Assembly (NCBI GenBank): GCA_017631775.1
Contig: JAGBSQ010000242.1
Span: 1 to 5,853, forward strand
DNA from: Clostridia bacterium
GTDB taxonomy: Bacteria > Bacillota_A > Clostridia > Oscillospirales > CAG-272
DNA length: 5,853 nucleotides
Reading direction: 5' to 3'
Below the pieces are notes generated by a model, which was not told the origin of the DNA, ran no database searches, and was given only the letters and a program-made list of their open reading frames with translations. Positions 1 to 5,576 of the stretch are shown here, one piece after another. Numbering within the stretch: the stretch's first letter is position 1; the number at the start of each line of letters is the position of its first letter. The position numbers and the translations under genes were made by a program.

Positions 1-50
1 CGTCTCTTGTCTCTGCGAGCGGACGATACTTTTTTCTTCGGTACTGCCAT
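1..50 (-). CDS. rpmF: 50S ribosomal protein L32, N-terminal fragment (cut by window edge)
   Basis: The minus strand from an ATG at 48-50 reads MAVPKKKVSSARRDKR and then leaves the window. This is the characteristic basic start of bacterial ribosomal protein L32 (typically MAVPK(R/K)K.S..RRD.RR), a small structural protein of the large ribosomal subunit. Only 16 complete codons of a protein of roughly 55-65 residues are visible. The Cys pairs found in zinc-binding versions of L32 would lie beyond the edge, so their presence cannot be judged. A strong Shine-Dalgarno sequence lies just upstream, and the gene follows the DUF177 gene after 14 bases. DUF177-rpmF is a widely conserved bacterial gene pair, which supports the call despite the short fragment. 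The two genes are almost certainly co-transcribed from the promoter at 643-671. Confidence 0.93.
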   Translation of the reverse strand, partial: MAVPKKKVSSARRDKR

Positions 51-56
51 GTCTAC

Positions 57-63
57 ACCTCCT
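57..63 (-). promoter_or_regulatory. Ribosome binding site of rpmF
   Basis: The minus strand carries AGGAGGT, a near-perfect anti-16S match, six bases before the rpmF ATG. It lies entirely in the 14-base gap after the DUF177 stop codon (65-67). It fixes the rpmF start and indicates strong translation, as expected for a ribosomal protein. Confidence 0.9.
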
Positions 64-64
64 C

Positions 65-595
65 TTAATTCTCTTCCTTATCTTCCTCATTTTTGTCAAA
101 CAGCTTCTTCAGCACGGCAAGCCGCGGATCCGGTTCAAACAGGGAACAACCGCAATCGCCAAGGCGTTTTGGTTTTCCGCATTTGGGGCATAGGCCGGGG
201 CAATCCTCTTGGCAAAGAAAACGCATGGGGAATGAGAGAAGAAGCTCCTCGCGGATTTCTTCGTCGAGATCGAGCATGCCGTCTTTAATTACGGCGTATT
301 CGTCTACGTTCTCCTCCAATTGTTCCTCTGTAAGGGTCCCCTCCGCAGCGACCGTCCGTTCAAGCTGAACGGCAAAGTCTCCGCTGACGGGCTCCAGACA
401 ACGCGCGCACTCGGTGCGGTAAGCTACGGTTGCCGTGAGATCAAGATGCATATATCCTGCCTCGTCGGTAACGTCACCAACCACGTGTGCATCGCCATCG
501 AACTGGGCGCCATCCGGAAGATCGGGCGTGAGCAGATAGTCAATATGAATATGTTTCGTTTCGCCGCGAAGCATCGGACGCATATCCAAAACCAT
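65..595 (-). CDS. YceD/DUF177 family protein, Cys-rich, upstream of rpmF
   Basis: This 176-residue protein belongs to the YceD/DUF177 family, usually encoded directly before rpmF. The E. coli member has been linked to 23S rRNA accumulation; the molecular role in Bacillota is unsettled. Residues 1-60 form the family's beta-rich N-terminal part. A first Cys pair, ECARCLEPV, lies at about 62-70. An acidic stretch follows (about 88-118). The family's C-terminal cluster begins with CQEDCPGLCPKCG (128-140), continues with a CGC pair (148-150), and ends in DPRLAVLKKLF (156-166). The eight cysteines resemble a metal site, but this is inferred. I chose the ATG at 593-595, MVLDMRPMLRGE, because GGAGG lies eight bases before it. 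An in-frame ATG at 635-637 would add 14 residues but sits at the predicted transcription start and has no ribosome binding site. The acidic, lysine-rich tail (DKNEEDKEEN) is probably flexible. The protein appears cytoplasmic, with no signal peptide or membrane segment. Confidence 0.93.
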   Translation of the reverse strand: MVLDMRPMLRGETKHIHIDYLLTPDLPDGAQFDGDAHVVGDVTDEAGYMHLDLTATVAYRTECARCLEPVSGDFAVQLERTVAAEGTLTEEQLEENVDEYAVIKDGMLDLDEEIREELLLSFPMRFLCQEDCPGLCPKCGKPKRLGDCGCSLFEPDPRLAVLKKLFDKNEEDKEEN

Positions 596-603
596 ACTAT
601 CTT

Positions 604-608
604 CCTCC
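604..608 (-). promoter_or_regulatory. Ribosome binding site deciding the DUF177 start
   Basis: GGAGG on the minus strand lies eight bases before the ATG at 593-595, an ideal spacing. It lies downstream of the alternative in-frame ATGs at 635-637 and 623-625, so it cannot serve them. The shorter protein is therefore preferred. Confidence 0.85.
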
Positions 609-642
609 CATTTTTCGGTTGACATAAAATGCGACATTAAAT

Positions 643-671
643 ATTATAACCGCTTTTATTCTATTTGTCAA
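643..671 (-). promoter_or_regulatory. Consensus SigA/sigma-70 promoter for DUF177-rpmF
   Basis: On the minus strand the -35 box TTGACA (666-671) and the -10 box TATAAT (643-648) are both perfect consensus hexamers, separated by exactly 17 bases. Transcription should start near 636-638, giving a leader of about 40 bases before the DUF177 ATG. The surrounding DNA is AT-rich, with an A-tract just upstream of the -35 box (674-680) that may act as an UP-like element. The promoter separates this housekeeping unit from the glycogen genes upstream. No operator-like palindrome overlapping the boxes is evident, so strong constitutive or growth-linked expression is likely. Confidence 0.9.
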
Positions 672-714
672 TAGTTTTTTTACATTTTTCCAATCATTTT
701 GCACAAATTGGCAC

Positions 715-2619
715 TCAGGCGAGCAAAATTGCCCATTCTGCGCGACCGAGTTTCAAAGATGTGCCAATTCCCTCTTTTGTGAGAGCATTTGCACTTCCCT
801 TTGGAATAGAAAAGGTTTTCTCTTCGCCCATATTGGCAAAAACGAGAATGCGCTCACCTTTTGTTTTTCTCTCAAAAACAAAAGAGGTTGCATTGTGCTC
901 GAGGAAGCGGAAGTCTCCGTCCGTCAGCGCCGGGTGTTCCCTGCGGAGTTTGCCAAGCGCGCGATAGTGGGAAAGCAGGTCGGCATCTTCTCTTCCCCAA
1001 GGGAAGGGCATGCGGCAGAAGGGGTCTCCATACCCCTCTTGGCCTGCCTCGTCGCCATAGTAGACCGACGGCACACCGTAGGCGGTAAACTGCAAAACAG
1101 ATGCCAATTTGATGAGCGTGAGTGCGTTTTTGCGCTCTTCCTCACTCAAAGAGAGGTGCGCGAGCGTGTCATTGGGCAGACACTCACCCTTGCCGCCATC
1201 CCCCAACAGGGTGAGGATGCGCGCGGTATCGTGGGTGCCCAAAAGGTTCATAAGACTATGCGAAACCGCCCTTGGATAAGAGGCGTAAATTTCGGTTAAG
1301 ATGTGATAAAAGGTCTCGGCATCTCCGTCGCGCAAAAGCGCGAGAACGGCATTGCGGAAGGGATAGTTCATAACGCTGTCGAGCTGGTCGCCCGAAAGAT
1401 AGCGGCGGCGGTTGCCGTATGCAATCTTGTCGGCGGCGTTCTCCCACACCTCGCCAATGATAAGACCTTCGTTTTTTGTGTTTTTCTTCACCACGTGGCG
1501 CAATTCGTCAAGAAAATCGTTTGAGAGTTCGTCGGCAACGTCAAGTCGCCAACCGTCAACGCCTCTCTCTGTCCACTTTGCAATCACGCCTTGCTCGCCC
1601 GTAAAATAGCGGCGGCAATCTTCCTCTTGGTGATTGAGGCGCGGCAGAATTTTAATGTTCCACCAGCACTCGTAATCGTTGGGGAATTTGCGGAAGTGAT
1701 ACCACTTGGCATAGGGCGAATTTTGGGATTGATACGCGCCCTCTTCCCCATAGCTTGCTCGGTGGTTGAAGTAGCGGCTATCGTCGCCCGTGTGGTTGAA
1801 AACACCATCGAGGACGATCTTTATTCCGCGCGCATGCGCCTCGCGAATGAGGGTATCAAAAGCTTCCTCGCTGCCGAGAAACTCGTCGATTTTTTCATAA
1901 TCTCCGGTATCGTAGCGATGGTTGGAATAGGCCTTGAAGATGGGGGAAAGATACAAAACCGTGACGCCCAAAGAGGCGAGATAGTCGAGTTTTTCAACAA
2001 CGCCCCACAAATTTCCGCCAAAAAAGACGTTGTTGGCAATTTCGTCACCGTTCTTTTTGGGGTATTGCGGAATGCCGTTTACCCAATCGGGGTTGATGAC
2101 GGCATCGTAATTGGGCGTGGCCTCTCCTTCCCCACGGCAGAAGCGGTCAAGGAAGATGTGATACATCACACCGCCTGCAAACCAAGAGGGCGTTTGGAAG
2201 TCTTTTTTGTAGACCAGTAAGCGAAAACGGCTGCCGCTCTCTCGCTCAAAGGCGAGGTCAACGTTGTTGGGGGTGTGCGAAAAGAGGGTATCCCAGCCGC
2301 GCACCAAGAGCAATTCATAATAGAACAAACCGCTCTCCTCTGCCCCACACAAAGCGGCGGTATCGAGGGTGAGCTTGTAGCAATCGGTGCCTTTTTGGGT
2401 CTTTTCGAGGTGGAGCGGAAGGTCGCGCCACTCTCCACCGTCGGGGGCAATTCGACAAACCACAGCTGCCGCTCCCCACGCGCGTGAAAGAGACAAACAA
2501 AGCGTCAGCTTTGCCCCTTTTGGCACAGCGCCCGGTGTTGCCGTTTTATGACCGCCCTCCTCCCACCAAAGGTGGTACGGTGCGGTTTTTTCGATGGCAT
2601 CGTGTAATCGAATTAGCAT
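715..2619 (-). CDS. GH13 alpha-amylase-family glycosidase, intracellular (cyclomaltodextrinase/neopullulanase/alpha-glycosidase type)
   Basis: This 634-residue glycoside hydrolase family 13 enzyme would cleave alpha-glucosidic bonds in maltodextrins or glycogen-derived oligosaccharides. Residues 1 to about 140 form an N-terminal beta domain like that of neopullulanase-type enzymes. The TIM barrel starts near 150 (VMYHIFLDRF). Conserved regions visible are I, DGVFNHTG (271-278); II, GWRLDVADE (357-364) with the probable nucleophile Asp360; III, GEVWENA (389-395) with the probable acid/base Glu390; and IV, LLGTHDTAR (459-467) with Asp464. YGDEAGQEG (521-529) and a C-terminal beta domain follow. 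LPRLN (325-329) occupies the place of the MPKLN-type fifth region. There is no signal peptide, so it should act in the cytoplasm, beside glgP (56 bases upstream). Exact specificity (alpha-1,4, alpha-1,6 or cyclodextrin) cannot be read from the sequence. The ATG at 2617-2619 fits the family N-terminus, but no clear Shine-Dalgarno precedes it. Confidence 0.93.
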   Translation of the reverse strand: MLIRLHDAIEKTAPYHLWWEEGGHKTATPGAVPKGAKLTLCLSLSRAWGAAAVVCRIAPDGGEWRDLPLHLEKTQKGTDCYKLTLDTAALCGAEESGLFYYELLLVRGWDTLFSHTPNNVDLAFERESGSRFRLLVYKKDFQTPSWFAGGVMYHIFLDRFCRGEGEATPNYDAVINPDWVNGIPQYPKKNGDEIANNVFFGGNLWGVVEKLDYLASLGVTVLYLSPIFKAYSNHRYDTGDYEKIDEFLGSEEAFDTLIREAHARGIKIVLDGVFNHTGDDSRYFNHRASYGEEGAYQSQNSPYAKWYHFRKFPNDYECWWNIKILPRLNHQEEDCRRYFTGEQGVIAKWTERGVDGWRLDVADELSNDFLDELRHVVKKNTKNEGLIIGEVWENAADKIAYGNRRRYLSGDQLDSVMNYPFRNAVLALLRDGDAETFYHILTEIYASYPRAVSHSLMNLLGTHDTARILTLLGDGGKGECLPNDTLAHLSLSEEERKNALTLIKLASVLQFTAYGVPSVYYGDEAGQEGYGDPFCRMPFPWGREDADLLSHYRALGKLRREHPALTDGDFRFLEHNATSFVFERKTKGERILVFANMGEEKTFSIPKGSANALTKEGIGTSLKLGRAEWAILLA

Positions 2620-2630
2620 TTTATAATCTT

Positions 2631-2657
2631 GGGGGAAGACCGTTTGCAGTCTCCCCC
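2631..2657 (-). other. GC-rich stem-loop between glgP and the GH13 gene
   Basis: On the minus strand GGGGGAGAC (2649-2657) pairs with GTCTTCCCCC (2631-2640) around an eight-base loop. This gives nine base pairs with one bulged base, five of them consecutive G-C pairs. It sits between the glgP stop codon and the GH13 ATG, ending 11 bases before that ATG. No U-tract follows on either strand, so it does not look like an ordinary intrinsic terminator. It may protect the glgP message 3' end, mark a processing site or tune GH13 translation; these roles are inferred. Confidence 0.7.
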
Positions 2658-2675
2658 ACAGCCTTTCAAAAAGGA

Positions 2676-5105
2676 TTATTTTACTTTTCTAAGTCCCCAA
2701 ATGCGGTCGGCGTACTCCTCGATGGAGCGGTCGGCTGCAAATTTGCCTGCGGCGGCAATGTTGAGAAGGGACATGCGGTTCCAAGCATCCTTATCGGCAT
2801 AGGCATTGATCATGGCCTTGTGCGTTTGATAGTAGGACTCGAAATCTGCCAAGCACATATAGGGGTCTGCCACACCGTGGCCGTTGTTGAGAAGGTATGC
2901 GGCAATGTCAGAGAAGGACTCGCCTGCAAAGCCCGTGGAAAGATATTTTACAATACGTGTAAGTCTTTCGTTGGACATATAATAGTTTGCCGCGCTATAG
3001 CCGCTGAGCCAAAGTTGTTCTACCTCGGTTGCGGTCAAGCCAAAGATGAAGATGTTATCTTTGCCTACGGCCTCTTGCATTTCTACGTTTGCGCCGTCAA
3101 GCGTGCCGATGGTGAGGGCACCGTTGATCATAAGCTTCATGCAACCCGTACCGCTCGCCTCTTTGCCTGCAAGCGAGATCTGCTCGCTGATCTCAGCCGA
3201 GGGAATGAGCGCCTCTGCCATGCTGACGCTGTAGTTTTCGAGGAAGACGACGTTGAGCTTTTCCTTGATCTTCGGGTTTTGGTCGATGTCCTTGCTGATC
3301 ATGCAAAGCAGCTTGATGATGCGCTTTGCCATATCGTAGCCGGGAGCGGCTTTTGCGCCAAAAATAAAGGTTTGCGGTTGCATTTCAAGGTCGGGATTTT
3401 CTTTGAGGTCGAGATAAAGACCGATGATGTTGAGCGCATTGAGGAGCTGTCTCTTGTACTCGTGCAAACGCTTGATTTGTACATCGAATACCGAGTGCGT
3501 GTCGATGATTTTGCCGGTTTTTTCTTTTACCATGTGTGCGAAATTGACCTTGTTTTGGTGCTTGATGGCGCGCACGCGGTTGCGAACTTCGGCGTCATCG
3601 GCAAACTTGGCAAAGTCGGAAAGAGACTCGGGGCAGTGGCGGTAATCGGTGCCAATGCACTCGTCAAGAAGAGCCGCCAAGCCGGGGTTGGAGTAGCACA
3701 ACCAGCGGCGGTGTGCCACACCGTTGGTAACGTTATCGAACTTGTAAGGGTACATTTTGTAGAAATCTTTGAACGTGCTATCCTTGAGAATGCTCGAGTG
3801 CAACTCGGATACACCGTTGACAGAGCGCGAGCCAATAACCGAAAGGTTTGCCATGCGAACCTGTCCGTAGCCGACAATACTCATGCCCGAAATGCGGTTC
3901 CAGTTGCCGGGGAAAGCGTTCCAAGCCTCTTTGCAGAAGCGTTCGTTGATTTCTTTTACGATCATATAGATGCGAGGGAGCTTGAGGCGGAAGAGATCCT
4001 CGTTCCAAGTTTCAAGTGCCTCGGGCATAACCGTGTGGTTGGTGTAAGAAACAGTACGGGTAACAATATCCCATGCCTTTTCCCAAGAGAAGAAATAATC
4101 GTCGATGAGAATGCGCATCAATTCGGGAATGCAAAGCGCGGGGTGGGTGTCGTTGATGTGGATTGCCACCTTTTCGGGCAGGTTATCCAATCTGCCGTAA
4201 ACCGCCATATGGTCGCGGATAATGCTTTGAATGGATGCGGAAACCAAGAAATACTGTTGCGACAGACGAAGCAGCTTGCCCTCGGTGTGATTGTCGGAGG
4301 GATAGAGCACCTTGGAGATGATTTCGGCATTTGTGCTCTGCTCTACCGCTTGGGTGTACTGTCCCTGTGTAAAGAGGCGCATATCGAATTTTTGAATGTT
4401 TCTCGCTCTCCAAAGGCGGAGCTGGCTGACAGCGGAGCTATCGGCACCCGAGATCATCATATCGTAAGGAACTGCCTCAATCTCTTCGGCGTCCTCATAA
4501 AGAATTTCGCAATGTCCGTCAAGCTTCCACTCCTCGCGCACGCGTCCGCCAAAGCGAACCTTGTAGGTGCGGTCGGTACGCGGAACGAGCCAAACCTCGC
4601 CACCGGGCAACCAAACGTCAGGGGTCTCCACTTGAATGCCGTCTACGATCATTTGCTTAAAAAGACCGTATTCGTAGCAGATGGAAAATCCGGTTGCGGG
4701 ATAGTCGAGGGAAGAAAGCGAATCCATAAAGCAAGCGGCGAGACGACCAAGACCGCCGTTGCCAAGACCTGCATCGGGTTCACATTCGTAAAGATCTTCA
4801 AGCTTGAAGCCAAGCTTTGCGAGGGCTTTTTCGTAAGCAGTTGCAAGACCGAGGTTGTGCAAATTGGTTTTGAGCGAGCGACCGAGCAAAAACTCCATGC
4901 ACATATAGTACACGCGCTTGGCTCCCGCCTCGTTTACCTTCTTTTTGTAAGCGGAGCGTTTGTCGCTGAGAATGTTCTTTACGGTGATCGCCGCAGCCTT
5001 ATACATTTGGTCGCGCGATGCTTCTTTTGCACTGCATCCAAAATGGCGTTGCAGAACGCCCTCGATGAGCTGTTTGACTTCGGTACTGTTGGGGGAATAA
5101 TTCAT
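2676..5105 (-). CDS. glgP: Glycogen/maltodextrin phosphorylase (GT35, PLP-dependent)
   Basis: This 809-residue protein, normal length for the family, removes glucose from non-reducing ends of alpha-1,4-glucan with phosphate, releasing glucose-1-phosphate. Motifs, numbered from the chosen Met: EPDAGLGNGGLGRLAACFMDS near 109-129; HINDTHPA (316-323), TNHTVMPEAL (355-364), NVTNGVAHRRWL (458-469), IKRLHEYKRQ (544-553) holding the phosphate-contacting Arg546 and Lys551, and EASGTGCMKLMINGA (649-663) holding the cofactor lysine Lys657, followed by LTIGTLDGANVEM. All expected catalytic residues are present. I start at MNYSPNSTEV (5103-5105), preceded by GGAGG at 12 bases. The reading frame is open upstream to an ATG at 5184-5186, but that would add 27 basic, non-family residues read through a hairpin repeat. 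No signal peptide is seen, so the enzyme is cytoplasmic. The gene lies downstream of glgA and upstream of a GH13 hydrolase. Its coding frame contains no TTA, CTA or TCA codon. Glycogen and maltodextrin preference cannot be separated by eye. Confidence 0.97.
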   Translation of the reverse strand: MNYSPNSTEVKQLIEGVLQRHFGCSAKEASRDQMYKAAAITVKNILSDKRSAYKKKVNEAGAKRVYYMCMEFLLGRSLKTNLHNLGLATAYEKALAKLGFKLEDLYECEPDAGLGNGGLGRLAACFMDSLSSLDYPATGFSICYEYGLFKQMIVDGIQVETPDVWLPGGEVWLVPRTDRTYKVRFGGRVREEWKLDGHCEILYEDAEEIEAVPYDMMISGADSSAVSQLRLWRARNIQKFDMRLFTQGQYTQAVEQSTNAEIISKVLYPSDNHTEGKLLRLSQQYFLVSASIQSIIRDHMAVYGRLDNLPEKVAIHINDTHPALCIPELMRILIDDYFFSWEKAWDIVTRTVSYTNHTVMPEALETWNEDLFRLKLPRIYMIVKEINERFCKEAWNAFPGNWNRISGMSIVGYGQVRMANLSVIGSRSVNGVSELHSSILKDSTFKDFYKMYPYKFDNVTNGVAHRRWLCYSNPGLAALLDECIGTDYRHCPESLSDFAKFADDAEVRNRVRAIKHQNKVNFAHMVKEKTGKIIDTHSVFDVQIKRLHEYKRQLLNALNIIGLYLDLKENPDLEMQPQTFIFGAKAAPGYDMAKRIIKLLCMISKDIDQNPKIKEKLNVVFLENYSVSMAEALIPSAEISEQISLAGKEASGTGCMKLMINGALTIGTLDGANVEMQEAVGKDNIFIFGLTATEVEQLWLSGYSAANYYMSNERLTRIVKYLSTGFAGESFSDIAAYLLNNGHGVADPYMCLADFESYYQTHKAMINAYADKDAWNRMSLLNIAAAGKFAADRSIEEYADRIWGLRKVK

Positions 5106-5117
5106 AATTCGTTTGGG

Positions 5118-5122
5118 CCTCC
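5118..5122 (-). promoter_or_regulatory. Probable ribosome binding site of glgP
   Basis: GGAGG on the minus strand precedes the ATG at 5103-5105 by 12 bases, slightly longer than ideal. No better Shine-Dalgarno exists near the upstream in-frame ATG, so it supports the shorter glgP start. Confidence 0.65.
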
Positions 5123-5163
5123 GTGGGGTATCTGTTTTGGGGATTGTGGGTTTTATCTTTGAT

Positions 5164-5197
5164 GTTTTACGGCGGCACCAAGGCACCGCCCTACAAG
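5164..5197 (-). repeat. Short hairpin repeat, copy 1, in the glgP leader
   Basis: On the minus strand this copy begins CTTGTAGGG, forms a hairpin with arms GGCGG (5186-5190) and CCGCC (5171-5175), and ends in GTAAAAC. Copy 2 at 5517-5553 has the same layout and orientation: the same CTTGTAGGG start, a hairpin of different sequence, and an A-rich CGCAAAAAC end. No U-tract follows, so a terminator is unlikely. If the candidate promoter at 5217-5252 is real, the hairpin lies in the glgP 5' leader, 58 bases before the start codon. I take it as a short dispersed palindromic repeat; a regulatory role is open. Confidence 0.6.
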
Positions 5198-5216
5198 TGA
5201 ATGTTTAGTGTACGAA

Positions 5217-5252
5217 ATTTTATTTTTTATCTAACGCATATCGCAAAATCAA
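5217..5252 (-). promoter_or_regulatory. Possible glgP promoter (weak)
   Basis: The AT-rich stretch between the inverted-repeat element and copy 1 of the short repeat offers two overlapping fits on the minus strand. One is TTGCGA (5241-5246), 18 bases, TAAAAT (5217-5222). The other is TTGATT (5247-5252), 17 bases, TAAAAA (5224-5229). Each is only a partial match to consensus. It is the most plausible promoter position before glgP and would give a leader of about 105-115 bases. Read-through from glgA is the alternative. Confidence 0.35.
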
Positions 5253-5260
5253 AACTTTGT

Positions 5261-5487
5261 ATGTCATCCTGAGCTTGTCGAAGTTTCACCGAGTGAAGAA
5301 CGAGGTGAAACCGAGGAGCGACAGCGACGAAGGGATCTCCTGACGAGTTTTGGTGGCTTGCTTACACGAATGTAACATCCAAACAAAAGCCACCAAGATT
5401 TCAAACGAGATCCCGCGTCGGCTAAAAGCCTCGCGCTTTTTCCTCGCTCTTCGCTCAGAAAAAGTTCGACTTCGCTCAGGATGACAT
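5261..5487. repeat. Nested inverted-repeat element, MITE/REP-like, non-coding
   Basis: This 227-base element is bounded by perfect 14-base inverted ends, ATGTCATCCTGAGC (5261-5274) and its complement (5474-5487). Inward lie GTCGAA (5277-5282) with TTCGAC (5465-5470); CGACG..GGGATCTC (5325-5339) with GAGATCCC.CGTCG (5407-5420); TTGGTGGCTT (5350-5359) with AAGCCACCAA (5387-5396); and an apical TTACA/TGTAA hairpin (5362-5375). Each arm also carries a side hairpin: GTTTCACC/GGTGAAAC (5283-5311) on the left and CTTTTTC/GAAAAAG (5436-5464) on the right. The whole can fold as a branched cruciform. The end motif CATCCTGAGC(GAAG/TTGTCGAA) is one I recognise as a dispersed repeat in many unrelated bacterial genomes. 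It encodes no credible protein, and I see no transposase and no clear target-site duplication. Movement by an enzyme acting in trans is an inference. Confidence 0.8.
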
Positions 5488-5516
5488 GCTGGTTGTTTGA
5501 TTTGTGGTATGCGTTT

Positions 5517-5553
5517 GTTTTTGCGGGATGCCGAGGACGTCATCCCCTACAAG
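5517..5553 (-). repeat. Short hairpin repeat, copy 2, after glgA
   Basis: On the minus strand it begins CTTGTAGGG and forms a hairpin with arms GGGATG (5541-5546) and CATCCC (5525-5530), plus an inner CG/CG pair across one mismatch. It ends CGCAAAAAC. It starts 23 bases after the glgA stop codon and shares its layout with the copy at 5164-5197, though the stem sequences differ while keeping pairing. It may form a 3' end structure for the glgA message, but there is no U-tract to make it a standard terminator. Confidence 0.6.
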
Positions 5554-5576
5554 GGACTCATCAACTCTGCACTCTA

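Noticed and set aside
7..622. Plus-strand open frames of 90-100 codons over the DUF177 gene
   Set aside because: They are antisense to a clearly conserved gene, mutually overlapping and without family features.
596..637. Longer DUF177 start at 635-637
   Set aside because: It falls at the predicted transcription start and has no Shine-Dalgarno, while the ATG at 593-595 has GGAGG at eight bases.
690..711. CCAAT/ATTGG hairpin after the GH13 stop as a terminator
   Set aside because: The stem is only five base pairs with a 12-base loop and is followed on the minus strand by A residues, not U residues. I see no convincing terminator in 596-714.
1591..2220. 209-codon plus-strand open frame inside the GH13 gene
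   Set aside because: It is an antisense shadow in register with the GH13 codons, with no ribosome binding site or family features; the GH13 reading has all catalytic motifs.
2484..5162. 892-codon open reading frame on the plus strand
   Set aside because: It lies opposite glgP in matching codon register, shows no recognisable protein family, has low-complexity repetitive character, and is explained by the lack of TTA, CTA and TCA codons in glgP.
5103..5186. 27-residue N-terminal extension of glgP from the ATG at 5184-5186
   Set aside because: The extra residues are basic and proline-rich, unlike any phosphorylase N-terminus, are read through a hairpin repeat, and lack a ribosome binding site; GGAGG precedes the internal ATG.
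5286..5543. 85-residue minus-strand open frame in the spacer, containing CHPERSRTFSER
   Set aside because: It is a translation of the inverted-repeat element. HPERS-type peptides are a familiar artefact of this dispersed repeat being called as small proteins. There is no ribosome binding site.
5106..5576. Riboswitch, tRNA or CRISPR array in the glgA-glgP spacer
   Set aside because: The structured parts are explained by palindromic repeats. There are no regularly spaced direct repeats, no tRNA arms or TTCRA-type loop, and no riboswitch core I can recognise.
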